A DNA stretch of 64,000 bases, from assembly GCF_900108095.1 (NCBI RefSeq), contig NZ_FNWL01000002.1:974748-1038747 (forward strand), given 5' to 3'. This document shows positions 25,067 through 33,880 of this stretch, in pieces. Position numbers and translations under genes: made by a program. Within the stretch, counting starts at the first letter, position 1, and every line of letters begins with the position of its first letter. Origin of the DNA: Natronorubrum sediminis (lineage in GTDB: Archaea; Halobacteriota; Halobacteria; Halobacteriales; Natrialbaceae). The notes beneath the pieces were generated by a model. It was not told the DNA's origin. It ran no database searches and saw only the letters and a list, made by a program, of their open reading frames with translations.

Positions 25067-27132
25067 CGGTCGTTCACCCCTCGAGAGTCGCCGACGGTGT
25101 TCTCTGGGGCGGAATCGGTCGCCTCGCTCGAGGACGACTCGTCGGCGCTTCCGTGTTCACCGTACATGGTGAGTTCGACCGCGGGCTGGCCTCGCCCGTC
25201 GTCGTCGAGGTCGGCGTAGACGCCGCCGACCATGTCGCTGGGTGGTTCGACGGGAAGGTCACCGTCGCGTTCCCACTCGGGGGCGTCCCAGCGTTTGGCC
25301 AACTCGATACCGTTTTCGTGCCAGTTCGCCGCGTCCCACTGACGCGCCAGTTCGATCTTCTCCTCGGGGGATTTGAGATCGAAGGAATCCGGCAGCGACT
25401 CGATGAAGGAGGTTCGCTTGAGGAGTCCGTTGAACGTCGAGTTCTGGATCCCGAGGCCGGGTCGAGCGTTGATCTCGAGGACCATCGGTCCCTCGTCCTC
25501 GTCGATAACGATGTCGACACCGGTGTAGCCGAGTCGGGAGACTTCGGCCGCTTTGACGGCCGTCGAGAGCACTGACGACCAACCGGGGATAGCGAACGAC
25601 TCGAGGTCGACTTCGGTGTCGGGGTGCTCGTTGAACCACTTGTTCGTACTCTGGTAACCACCCTGTGCCTGGCCGTTGGCAACGTCGAGACCGACGCCGA
25701 CGGCACCCATGTGGAGATTCGCCGCACCCTCGGACTCTTCGGTCGGTAGCCGGGTCATCGCCATGATCGGGAACCCTTTGAAGATGATCACGCGGATGTC
25801 CGGAACACCCTGTCCGGCGATCGAGAGCAGGTGATCGTCCGGATGGATCAGGCCCTCGATGACGGCAACTCCCTCGAGTCCCATCGGGTCGTACTGCCCT
25901 TCAGTGATCGACCGGACGTGAGCGAGCAACTGGTCCGGCGATTTGAGTCCCTTCGAGGTCTCGAAGTCGCCGGCGTCGGTTCGGTCCGTGACGACGATGA
26001 TCCCTTCACCGCCGTAGCCGCTGTCCGGTTTGATGACGAACTCGTCTTTCGTCTCGAAGATCGCTTCGGCGTCCTCGAGTTCGGACGGAGATTCGACGAG
26101 CGCGTACGTCTCCGGCGTTGGGACGCCGGTACCGTGGAACGCGCGCTTCATCGAGGCCTTGTCGAGTTCCGGATTGAGGTGGGGCGGATTGTACTCCTTG
26201 ATGAGTCGGTTCCGCCGGTTCATCGACATGACTTCGGAAGGTTCGACGCGCGAGGCGTCACTGCCGACCAGCCGTCGGACGGGAACCGTAATATTGTGGA
26301 GTTTCGCGCGGATTGTACTGGCGACGGCTCCGAGCCGTGAGCCGCCGTATACGTTCGAGAATCGAAGGTACTCCTTGACGCGCATGGACGACTGCGTGCC
26401 GAGATAGACGTTCGCTGCGAGAATAACGGCCCACGTCTCCGGCGTGTCCATAATCCAGGTGATCAGCGTCTCGTTGCCGATGATGGCTGCGGCGATTATG
26501 ATCGAGACGACCGTCCAGGAAAACCGTACTGCGGGTGCACGCCAGCCGCGTTCGGAGAGTTCACGCGCGAAGCGGTCCGCGTACCAGGCGGTGACGATCG
26601 CTGGGAAGAACACCTGTAGGGCGTCGATCTGCTGTGGCAATACGCCCGTATCGCTCATGACGTGAAACGACGTGATCCCGATGGAGACGACCATGACGAG
26701 CCCACCGATTCGGTGGGCCGTCCCGAGTCGGAACGGCTCGAGGATGAGGTACGTTCCGAGCGCGAGCAAGAAGACGTTGGTAAACAAGACGAGTCCCCAG
26801 AAGATTCCGCTTTCGACCAGGATGAACGAGATAATGATCGGCCCGAACATGCCATACGTGACGAGTCCGACCTTACTCCGGAGAACGGCGATGATGAGGC
26901 CGGCAATCAGCAACTCGAAGAAGATACGATAGGGCTCGAGTGGCTGTTGTGCGAAATCGAGTTGGTATCTAAACTCGACACCAAGAATGACAATAGTCGC
27001 GAGTAACCCGATAAGTGGGGCGTACTTCGCAAACGCCGAAGCGAGTGCAGACGAGATGCGCGATCCGTCTGTCGCCGATCCGACGCCGCTATTTCGGAGT
27101 GACATTACCGGATCGTCGGCAAAGTTAGTCAT
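25063..27132 (-). CDS. Membrane protein fused to an alpha-L-glutamate ligase-like ATP-grasp enzyme
   Basis: A 689-residue protein. The N-terminal half (about 30-290) has seven or so membrane helices, resembling the 7TM part of bacterial proteins described as inactive transglutaminase with 7TM. The C-terminal half (about 330-620) is a RimK/glutamate ligase-like ATP-grasp domain: VIKPDSGYGGEGIIVVTDR, RVIIFKGFPIMAM, and the Mg-binding LEINARPGLGIQN. In bacteria these two modules are usually separate neighbouring genes; here they are one chain. An acidic tail of 60 residues follows. It probably adds an amino acid to a membrane-associated acceptor, which is inference. I use the ATG at 27132, after an AT-rich GATACAATTTT; the frame stays open to 27264, but that DNA is AT-rich and promoter-like. 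Confidence 0.85.
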   Translation of the reverse strand: MTNFADDPVMSLRNSGVGSATDGSRISSALASAFAKYAPLIGLLATIVILGVEFRYQLDFAQQPLEPYRIFFELLIAGLIIAVLRSKVGLVTYGMFGPIIISFILVESGIFWGLVLFTNVFLLALGTYLILEPFRLGTAHRIGGLVMVVSIGITSFHVMSDTGVLPQQIDALQVFFPAIVTAWYADRFARELSERGWRAPAVRFSWTVVSIIIAAAIIGNETLITWIMDTPETWAVILAANVYLGTQSSMRVKEYLRFSNVYGGSRLGAVASTIRAKLHNITVPVRRLVGSDASRVEPSEVMSMNRRNRLIKEYNPPHLNPELDKASMKRAFHGTGVPTPETYALVESPSELEDAEAIFETKDEFVIKPDSGYGGEGIIVVTDRTDAGDFETSKGLKSPDQLLAHVRSITEGQYDPMGLEGVAVIEGLIHPDDHLLSIAGQGVPDIRVIIFKGFPIMAMTRLPTEESEGAANLHMGAVGVGLDVANGQAQGGYQSTNKWFNEHPDTEVDLESFAIPGWSSVLSTAVKAAEVSRLGYTGVDIVIDEDEGPMVLEINARPGLGIQNSTFNGLLKRTSFIESLPDSFDLKSPEEKIELARQWDAANWHENGIELAKRWDAPEWERDGDLPVEPPSDMVGGVYADLDDDGRGQPAVELTMYGEHGSADESSSSEATDSAPENTVGDSRGVNDR

Positions 27133-27260
27133 TGCTATCAACGAGATAAGCGAACATACGAAAATTGTATCAACGTCTGCAAACAGTTGCAAAGTTTGAA
27201 AGTGTTGACTGGCCTCCACTAACTGTTCGTTAGCAGATAATAGCCTCGGGCGCGAATCGC

Positions 27261-27449
27261 TCACCGATTCCAGACGAAACGGGTCGTCGCCCGCTCGAGT
27301 TTGCTCGTCAGCTTCGAGAGCCAGAATCCCGGAGAAACGTAGCGGAGTTCTCGTTCCTCGACCTCGATTCGCTCACCACTGTACGGGCCGTACTCACCTT
27401 CCTCGTCGGTCCCCTGGTGTGCACGCACGACGTCGACCGCAACCGACAT
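27261..27449 (-). CDS. Small acidic/basic protein of unknown function
   Basis: A 62-residue frame starting MSVAVDVVRAHQGTDEEGEY and ending with an aromatic, basic stretch (SPGFWLSKLTSKLERATTRF). Codon third positions are GC-rich as in real haloarchaeal genes. It lies upstream of the fused ligase in the same direction, with the ligase promoter region in between or overlapping its end. The frame remains open to 27485. No function or family can be named. Confidence 0.5.
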   Translation of the reverse strand: MSVAVDVVRAHQGTDEEGEYGPYSGERIEVEERELRYVSPGFWLSKLTSKLERATTRFVWNR

Positions 27450-27645
27450 TGAACAGCGGCCACACGATTCACGGTCGGGTGCCATATCGGACGTACGCTC
27501 GCTCGAAGCAAAACCATTGTGTCCCAGTCAACATTCTGTATCGATTCCCAGACGATCACGACAACAATAGCTGTCAACTACATTTTAGATTTCCCTTAAG
27601 CCCCGACGCCGACGCACTTTTCCCCTCCCCGTGGTATCACCAGCC

Positions 27646-28311
27646 ATGGACGGAACCGACCGCGACTCGCCGGTCGAACACGAGGCGTCCGAGCAGACTG
27701 GGTCTGAGGAAACCGAGTGGGACGAGTCGACGGTCCCACCCGAAGTCGTCGAAAACGTCCCCGTCTGGGACGACGAGTACCTCGATCGCGTCAGCGACCG
27801 GCTCATGCACACCTACGACCTCGAGAAGGACGTCCAAGTCGACGGCGAGTCATTCGACCTGTATGGGGAACTTCGCGTCGAGAGCAGCAAACACCTGTTT
27901 CACCCCTCAGTTCAGTACGCGAACCACCACATGCGTGAGTATCTCTACGCGGATCGTCGCTCGAGCGTCTCGCTCGCCGACCTCGAACGCCTCGTCGAGT
28001 TCGGCCACGAACTGGCGGACGAACGCGTCGAACCCAACGACCAACATCGAGCGACGGAGTTTACGTTCGTCCTAATCGTGCCGGAAATTTCTGAGGACGT
28101 CCACTCGTTCGTCAGGGGATTTACGGACCGAACGCTCCTTCGTTTCGGGTTTCACGGTCACTACGAGATTCATTGCTGTGTCGTCGCACCCGAGGAAAAA
28201 CGACTCGTCGCGAGCAAACGCACGGAGATCGACGACGCGTTTCGACTCTGGGAGCGAATCGACAACAAAAGAAGCGTGTTCGAACAGCTGCGAGCAGCTG
28301 TCTTCCGTTAG
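27646..28311 (+). CDS. Conserved haloarchaeal protein, unknown function
   Basis: A 221-residue soluble protein. An acidic N-terminal 45 residues is followed by a folded part with VPVWDDEYLDRVSDRLMHTYDL, a strand-rich region (FTFVLIVPEISEDVHSFV), and GFHGHYEIHCCVVAPE with adjacent cysteines. The ATG at 27646 is preferred over a GTG at 27631. It could be a cytosolic stress or sensing protein; nothing specific is visible. Its stop overlaps the stop of cstA by a few bases in convergent orientation. Confidence 0.7.
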   Translation: MDGTDRDSPVEHEASEQTGSEETEWDESTVPPEVVENVPVWDDEYLDRVSDRLMHTYDLEKDVQVDGESFDLYGELRVESSKHLFHPSVQYANHHMREYLYADRRSSVSLADLERLVEFGHELADERVEPNDQHRATEFTFVLIVPEISEDVHSFVRGFTDRTLLRFGFHGHYEIHCCVVAPEEKRLVASKRTEIDDAFRLWERIDNKRSVFEQLRAAVFR

Positions 28312-30158
28312 TCGTCGTCGTCTGCACCCGGCGCTTGACTACCGGGATCGGAGTCGAGGAGGTCGTCTCGTTGTTCTTGCAGGTTCGCATATCCCAGTCG
28401 GATGATCGCGATCGCGAGCCAGATTAACACGAGTGCGATAGCCATTCGCAGGCCACTCGAGACGAGTTCGAGTATCGTCGCGTCGGCCCGTGCGTCGGCG
28501 TCGAGAAACATCTGGAAGAGGTTCTCGTAGACGACGAGCCAGAGCAGTCCGATGATCGTGATGACCGTCATCACGGCAACCGGGATCCCAGTGCTCAGTA
28601 GCTGTTTCGTGTCCTTCCAGTTCGCCAGCCAGATGGTCGCTGTCAGCAAGGCAAGTGCGGCCAGGAGCTGGTTCGCACCGCCAAAGAGCGGCCAGAGTTC
28701 TTCCCACTGTCCACTCGAGACGAGCAAGAAGGCGGCGAACGTCGCCAGGCCGGTGTTGACGTACTTGTTCGCGGCCGTTTCTTCGACTCCCGTCTCGGGC
28801 GTGCCGACCAGTTCTTCGATCATGTACCGACCGAGTCGAAGGCCGGTGTCGAGGCTGGTCAACAGGAAGCTCACGAAGACGAGCGCCATGAAAATCTCAC
28901 CGTACTCGAAGGGGATGCCGAGACTCGTCAGGATGAGTCCACCACCCTCCGCGAAGTTCGGGAGTGCGGCGTCGATGCCGCCGATGTCGTCGACGTCCGT
29001 AATCGCGACGACGGACACCGCTGCGAGCGCCGTTGCCGCGAGCAGCCCCTCGGCGAGCATGCCGCCGTAACCGATCAGACGTGCGTCGCTCTCCTTGTTG
29101 AGTTGCTTCGCCGTCGTCCCGGAGGAGACCAGCGAGTGGAAGCCACTGATCGTCCCGCAGGCGATGGTGATGAACAACAGGGGGAACAACGGCATCGCAG
29201 CGGGTGCGAGGTCGCCGCCCATGAAGCTCGTATATGCAGGAAGTTCGGCCGTCAGCGGTTCCTCGGACGTTCCGAACGCCGTCCCGACGAAGACTGCGGT
29301 GATCGCTCCGCCGACACCCGCGTAGAGCAGGAACGACGAGAGATAATCTCGCGGCTGGAGCAGGATCCACACGGGAAGGATACTCGCGACGAACGCGTAG
29401 CCCAGCGAGACGATAATCCACGCGGCGGTGTTCGCGCCGAAGAGCGCTTCACCGGGCACCCACGACGCCAGGTCGGCCGGCAGGAGTACCGTGGTGTCGC
29501 CGGCGAATCCGGACGGCTCGAACAGTGCAATCGGGAACTGAATCCCCGCCCAGATGCTCGCGAACACACCGAGAACGAACAGGACCGTCCCGCCGATGAA
29601 CGAGAGGTTGAGCTGGTACAGCCAAACGCCGGCGAACAGCGCCAGCGTGATGTACAACAGGCTCGCGGTCGCCGCCGGTGGGTAGGCGTCCAGAATCACT
29701 GCGACGAGCAGTGAGAACACGGCGACGACGAGGATGATCACGAGGAACGCGAACCAGAGGAACATGTTCTTCCCCCGTTCCCCGATGTACTCGCCGATCA
29801 CGAATCCGATCGACTTCCCCTCGTGGCGAATGCTCGAGGACAGTGCCATGAAGTCGTGGACGGCACCCATCAGCGGGTTTCCGATCGCGACCCACAACAG
29901 CGCTGGGAGCCATCCCCAGACGAGTGCTGCGGTGACCGGGCCAGCGATCGGTGCCCCACCCGCGACGCTCGAGAAGTGGTGTCCCAGCAAGACCGGTTTT
30001 TTCGCCGGAACGTACTCTTGTCCGTCTTGATACTTGTGGGCCGGCGTCTCACGTGAGTCGTCGAGTTCGACGAATCGCGAGAGATACCTCCCGTATCCGA
30101 TGTAGCCGACGGTGAACAACACGACCACCGTCGCGACGATCCAGATTACCCCTGTCAT
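28308..30158 (-). CDS. cstA: Carbon starvation protein CstA-type peptide/pyruvate transporter
   Basis: A 616-residue membrane protein with about sixteen helices. The conserved KPVLLGHHFSSVAGGAPIAG near residue 60, WGWLPALLWVAIGNPLMGAVHDF, and GTISGFHSLVSSGTTAKQL are CstA signatures. Bacterial relatives take up peptides or pyruvate, so the substrate here is probably one of these. A TATA-like TTTATATT centred at about 30192 (minus strand) predicts a transcript start a few bases before the ATG at 30158, ruling out the GTG at 30170 as the main start. The C-terminal tail is acidic. Confidence 0.93.
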   Translation of the reverse strand: MTGVIWIVATVVVLFTVGYIGYGRYLSRFVELDDSRETPAHKYQDGQEYVPAKKPVLLGHHFSSVAGGAPIAGPVTAALVWGWLPALLWVAIGNPLMGAVHDFMALSSSIRHEGKSIGFVIGEYIGERGKNMFLWFAFLVIILVVAVFSLLVAVILDAYPPAATASLLYITLALFAGVWLYQLNLSFIGGTVLFVLGVFASIWAGIQFPIALFEPSGFAGDTTVLLPADLASWVPGEALFGANTAAWIIVSLGYAFVASILPVWILLQPRDYLSSFLLYAGVGGAITAVFVGTAFGTSEEPLTAELPAYTSFMGGDLAPAAMPLFPLLFITIACGTISGFHSLVSSGTTAKQLNKESDARLIGYGGMLAEGLLAATALAAVSVVAITDVDDIGGIDAALPNFAEGGGLILTSLGIPFEYGEIFMALVFVSFLLTSLDTGLRLGRYMIEELVGTPETGVEETAANKYVNTGLATFAAFLLVSSGQWEELWPLFGGANQLLAALALLTATIWLANWKDTKQLLSTGIPVAVMTVITIIGLLWLVVYENLFQMFLDADARADATILELVSSGLRMAIALVLIWLAIAIIRLGYANLQEQRDDLLDSDPGSQAPGADDDD

Positions 30159-30279
30159 AGGTTTCCACACAGTGGATTAGAGTAGCACAATATAAATCGT
30201 GTGGTACAACGAGTCGTTCGACTCTCACAGAAGTTGATACTAGAAACACCGATCGGGGAATAATCAGAAATCTCGGAGC

Positions 30280-31230
30280 TCAGGTGTCGATCTCGAGTTC
30301 TGACGCGACAGTCGCCAACGAATCGCGGCGTACTTCGCTGACGCGCGATTCGATTTCGGCCACGACCGGCGGCGAGAGTGTCGTCCGGGCGGTCTCGAGG
30401 CGATCTCGCTCGGTTTCGACTCGCGATCGGAGATAACGTGCACCCCGTCCCTCCTCGTCGGAGTCGGGCTCGGGAGTCAGTTTGTTCGCGACGAGTCCTC
30501 GGACCTCGAGGCGGTGTGAGTCGAGTTCGTCGATCGCGCGGCCGGTTTCCCGAATCGAGAGCGAATCCGGGTTGAATACGAGGAAGAACGCGGCGTCCTC
30601 GCGCAGCGTCTCCCCGGCGTACTCGAAGAACTCCTTTCGATTTTGGAGATGGGCGAGGACGGGATCACCCTCGAGCACTCGTCGGGGCTCTCGATTCCCC
30701 AGTGCGGCCTTCTCGTAGAGATCGATGCTCTTGCGGCGTTTGGCCATCAGCCGGTCGATCCAGCCCTCGAGGTATTCGGGTAGCGAAAGGAGGCGCAACG
30801 TCCCCCCGGTCGGCGACGTGTCGAAGACGATTCGGTCGAAGGCGTCGGCCTCGCGCATCACGTCGACGAACCGATCGAACAGGGCCGCTTCGTACGCTCC
30901 CGGCGTACCGTGGGCCATCTCGATCTGTCTGTCGACTTCGTTGACCATCGCCGCAGACACCTGCTCCGAGAGCTGTCGCTTGACTGATTGGAGATGATTC
31001 GACACCTCCTCTTCCGGATCGATCTCCATCACGTGGAGGTTCTCGACGCCGTCGACGGCTCGCGGTTCGTCGGCGAACGACTGTTCGAAGAGGTCCCCCA
31101 TCGAGTGCGCCGGATCGGTCGACACGACCAGCGTCTCGAGGCCAGCATCGGCACACTTGTGTGCGTACGAGGCCGAAACCGTCGTTTTCCCGACACCACC
31201 CTTCCCACCGAAGAAGACGTGTCGGTCCAT
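30280..31230 (-). CDS. ArsA/Get3-family ATPase
   Basis: A 316-residue single-domain ATPase of the ArsA/TRC40 family. It has the deviant Walker A GGKGGVGKTT, switch I DPAHSMGDLF, switch II FDTSPTGGTLRLL and the late NKLTPE. There is no ArsB, ArsD or ArsR nearby, and the two-domain pump layout is absent, so a Get3-like role with membrane proteins is more likely than arsenite export. Its ATG overlaps the stop of the upstream small gene (TAATG), so the pair is coupled. The frame is open far upstream, but MDRHVFFGGKGG is the clear start. Confidence 0.9.
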   Translation of the reverse strand: MDRHVFFGGKGGVGKTTVSASYAHKCADAGLETLVVSTDPAHSMGDLFEQSFADEPRAVDGVENLHVMEIDPEEEVSNHLQSVKRQLSEQVSAAMVNEVDRQIEMAHGTPGAYEAALFDRFVDVMREADAFDRIVFDTSPTGGTLRLLSLPEYLEGWIDRLMAKRRKSIDLYEKAALGNREPRRVLEGDPVLAHLQNRKEFFEYAGETLREDAAFFLVFNPDSLSIRETGRAIDELDSHRLEVRGLVANKLTPEPDSDEEGRGARYLRSRVETERDRLETARTTLSPPVVAEIESRVSEVRRDSLATVASELEIDT

Positions 31231-31526
31231 TAGAAGTGATACTGGCGACCTTTGCGCTCGACGAGCGACCCTCGATCCCACAGTCGACGCTCCCAGGCTT
31301 CGAACTCGTCCTCTAAGTACGGCAGCAGTTCCGACGTGTAGTAGGAGACGGGCGACGGAACGCCGAAGGCGTCCGGGAAACAGGCCAACATGAACGTATC
31401 CTCGTGATCCTCGGCTGCCGCTTCGATCTTCTCGTAGGCAGGGTGAGAGAACATTCCGTGATAGAGCCCGCGGAGCCACTCCTCGAGGTCGGTTCGAAAC
31501 GCGGCGATCCGGTTGGCGAGTGTCAT
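31230..31526 (-). CDS. Small protein coupled to the ArsA/Get3 ATPase
   Basis: A 98-residue soluble protein beginning MTLANRIAAFRTDLEEWLRG, with a helical first half, a central FMLACFPDAFGVPSPVSYYT, and an aromatic-rich end (EFEAWERRLWDRGSLVERKG). The stop overlaps the ATPase start by TAATG. The same pairing with an ArsA-type ATPase would make it a functional partner, but I know no name for it. No membrane helix or metal site is seen. Confidence 0.75.
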   Translation of the reverse strand: MTLANRIAAFRTDLEEWLRGLYHGMFSHPAYEKIEAAAEDHEDTFMLACFPDAFGVPSPVSYYTSELLPYLEDEFEAWERRLWDRGSLVERKGRQYHF

Positions 31527-31683
31527 CGTCGGTCATGCTCGGCCCCGAAGACAAAAAGATGTCGCGTGCGTTCGGCCTCGAGGGCCAGAGACGCGCCACT
31601 GCGTCGAAACCGAAACCGTCGAGGTGAAAAGACGGTGACACGAATACCACAGTTCTTGACGCTCGAGTCACAACCGCCACGGT

Positions 31684-32988
31684 ATGCAACTCGACTCCGG
31701 TGGGATTCCCGTCACCGTGCTCTCGGGCAGCCTCGGTGCGGGGAAGACGACGCTGCTCAATCACCTGTTGGAAACCGCAGGCGATCACGACCTCGCCGTG
31801 TTGGTCAACGATATGGGTGAAGTGAACGTCGACGCCGAACTCGTCGCCGAAGGCTCCGACCTCGATACGGACGGCGTCACCGAACTCTCGAACGGTTGTA
31901 TCTGCTGTGAACTTCAGGACGACCTCGAGACCGCCGTCGTTCGACTCGCCCGAAACAGGGAGTTCGACCACCTGCTCGTCGAATCGTCAGGCATTTCGGA
32001 GCCCGAACCCGTCGCCCGACTGTTTACGACGTCCTCACGCGTGGCCGCGAGTTACGACCTCGACGCGCTCGTCACCGTCCTCGACACCCGGCTCTTTCTC
32101 GACGCCTTCGCGGGCGAGGACGTCCCAGAACGGCAGGTCGACCCCGAGGCAGCCGATGTCGATGCGAACGCCGAGGCTGCCGAGAACGAACCACGTCCCC
32201 TCTCGGACCTCCTCATCGAGCAACTCGAGGTAGCGAACCTCGTCTTGCTCAACAAGAGCGATCTCTGTACCGACGACGAACTCGAGGAAGCCACGGCGCT
32301 CGTCCGAGCGCTCCAGCCCGATATCGAGACGATTCGCACCGAGTTCAGCGCCGTCGATCCGGATCGCCTCCTCGGCGTCGACTTGTTCGACGCCGACCGA
32401 ATGGGCGAACTGGCGGGCTGGCAACGCGCGCTCGAGGAAAATGGGGACGACGACCACGAGCATGGCGACCACTCCAAGCCCGGTCATGAGGACCATTCCA
32501 AGCAGGGCCATAGCGACCACGACGATCACGGCCACCGCCACCCCGACGAAGTCTACGGCGTCGAATCGTTCGTCTTCCGATCGCGTCGCCCGTTCCACCC
32601 GGACCGATTCGACGCCTTCCTCCGAGCGCTCCCGGAGGAGATCGTTCGATCCAAGGGAACCGCGTGGATCGCCGGCCGAGACGTGAAAGTCGAACTCTCG
32701 CAGGCTGGGCCGTCCATCCGCGCGAGCGTCATCGGTCCGTGGATCGCCTCGCTCTCGGATGCCGACCAACAGCTCTATCGATCGAATCGACCCGGCCTCG
32801 AGTGGCACGACGATCACGGCGACCGACAGACAGAACTGGTCTTCATCGGCACCGAACCCGAGGAAGACGCGCTGCGAGCCCACCTCGAGGACTGTCTTGT
32901 CATCGACGAGGAGTGGAACGACGCGAGTGACCTCGAGAACCCGTTCCCCGGCGAGGCGGACGAAGAAGTGGTCGTTCGCGAGCCCTGA
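31684..32988 (+). CDS. CobW/ZNG1-type G3E GTPase, probable metallochaperone
   Basis: A 434-residue GTPase of the COG0523 group. Walker A is GSLGAGKTTLLNHL near residue 15, the metal motif CxCC is in NGCICCEL, a second switch follows (LLVESSGISEP), and G4 is NKSD. A histidine-rich loop between about 255 and 290 (HEHGDHSKPGHEDHSKQGHS is part) is typical for zinc or nickel handling. The C-terminal domain begins at VYGVESFVFRSRRPFHPDRF. Such proteins deliver metal to target enzymes; the target here is unknown. It is divergent from the ArsA pair. A cobalamin role is unlikely. Confidence 0.9.
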   Translation: MQLDSGGIPVTVLSGSLGAGKTTLLNHLLETAGDHDLAVLVNDMGEVNVDAELVAEGSDLDTDGVTELSNGCICCELQDDLETAVVRLARNREFDHLLVESSGISEPEPVARLFTTSSRVAASYDLDALVTVLDTRLFLDAFAGEDVPERQVDPEAADVDANAEAAENEPRPLSDLLIEQLEVANLVLLNKSDLCTDDELEEATALVRALQPDIETIRTEFSAVDPDRLLGVDLFDADRMGELAGWQRALEENGDDDHEHGDHSKPGHEDHSKQGHSDHDDHGHRHPDEVYGVESFVFRSRRPFHPDRFDAFLRALPEEIVRSKGTAWIAGRDVKVELSQAGPSIRASVIGPWIASLSDADQQLYRSNRPGLEWHDDHGDRQTELVFIGTEPEEDALRAHLEDCLVIDEEWNDASDLENPFPGEADEEVVVREP

Positions 32989-33030
32989 GGACGGGTATCC
33001 ACCACCTCGCTTTCGGCCGCTGACCCGGAC

Positions 33031-33444
33031 TTAGCTGAACGCCGCCTCGAGTTCCTCGAGTGCGCGGTTCAACTCGCCCGTGCGCTTCCAGGCAGCGATT
33101 CGGTCGCCAAAGGGCAGCGGAGCGGCGAGCGAGACCGACGAGCGAATCGTGACGACGGTTCCGGCCCGTTCTTCCTCGAGTTCGATCCACGTCTCCATGT
33201 GCGAAAACGGCCCGCGTTCGCCCTCCTGCGTGTAGTAGATGGCTCCCTCACGGTCCTCGAATCGCAGCGGCAATTGCATTCCCGGCCCACTGGCGACGAC
33301 GAGCGTCGCGTCCTCGTCGTCGGCGTCCTCGACGTGGTCGACGGTGAAACTCCCCTCCGCTTCGACGATCGTCTCCGGCTCGAGCCACGCTGAAACCGCT
33401 GCAGCTGAAGCGTCGACCGCTCGAGACACCGTAACTTCCCGCAT
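33031..33444 (-). CDS. SRPBCC-family ligand-binding protein
   Basis: A 137-residue START/Bet v1-like protein (MREVTVSRAVDASAAAVSAW, a first strand-helix typical of the polyketide cyclase/SRPBCC fold; strands continue through TYTQEG-like and VVTIRSSVSL segments; final long helix ELNRALEELEAAF). These bind hydrophobic ligands. No catalytic residue can be assigned. It stands alone. Confidence 0.78.
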   Translation of the reverse strand: MREVTVSRAVDASAAAVSAWLEPETIVEAEGSFTVDHVEDADDEDATLVVASGPGMQLPLRFEDREGAIYYTQEGERGPFSHMETWIELEEERAGTVVTIRSSVSLAAPLPFGDRIAAWKRTGELNRALEELEAAFS

Positions 33445-33534
33445 ATCGTCACTATTCGACTCGGCCGATATAAATGCCGGCGGCCGAATCCGCGCAGGGA
33501 AACGGCTAAGTGGGAGACGGACCCGTATTCAGCC

Positions 33535-33762
33535 ATGACGAGTGCCGACAACAACCAACGCGGCTTTCGCGACGGGCTCGAGTCCTCTCGAGGCGACCCT
33601 CGCATACTGGCCGTCATCAACGCGATCCTCTCGACGTTGTTCGCCTGGCTCGCGGTGTTCGCGAGCGATATCGTCGGCATCGCCTCGCTCACCGCCACGA
33701 ACGTGATCGTCGTCGCAATCGGCGTGTTCCTCCTCACGCACGTCATGACGCGAAGTAGCTGA
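33535..33762 (+). CDS. Small two-helix membrane protein
   Basis: A 75-residue protein with a charged N-terminus (MTSADNNQRGFRDGLESSRG) and two helices (VINAILSTLFAWLAVFASDIV and ATNVIVVAIGVFLLTHVM). This haloarchaeal design is common and unexplained. Its promoter lies in the short gap divergent from the SRPBCC gene. Confidence 0.75.
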   Translation: MTSADNNQRGFRDGLESSRGDPRILAVINAILSTLFAWLAVFASDIVGIASLTATNVIVVAIGVFLLTHVMTRSS

Positions 33763-33880
33763 GCGCCGATCTCAGAGCGCAGCTGGTGGGGTGGGGTGAG
33801 GTGTCATACCCGAGTACCGCGTTCGCGCCCGTCGCGTCGAGCCGACAGGTACTCACCGCCCGACCGTTTTCGAACAGGCA

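Noticed and set aside
27132-27264. N-terminal extension of the fused ATP-grasp protein
   Set aside because: This DNA is AT-rich with a promoter-like segment and its residues do not look like haloarchaeal coding sequence.
30280-31971. Longer version of the ArsA ATPase gene
   Set aside because: The extra upstream residues overlap the coupled small gene in another frame and are not ATPase-like; the TAATG start at 31230 is better.
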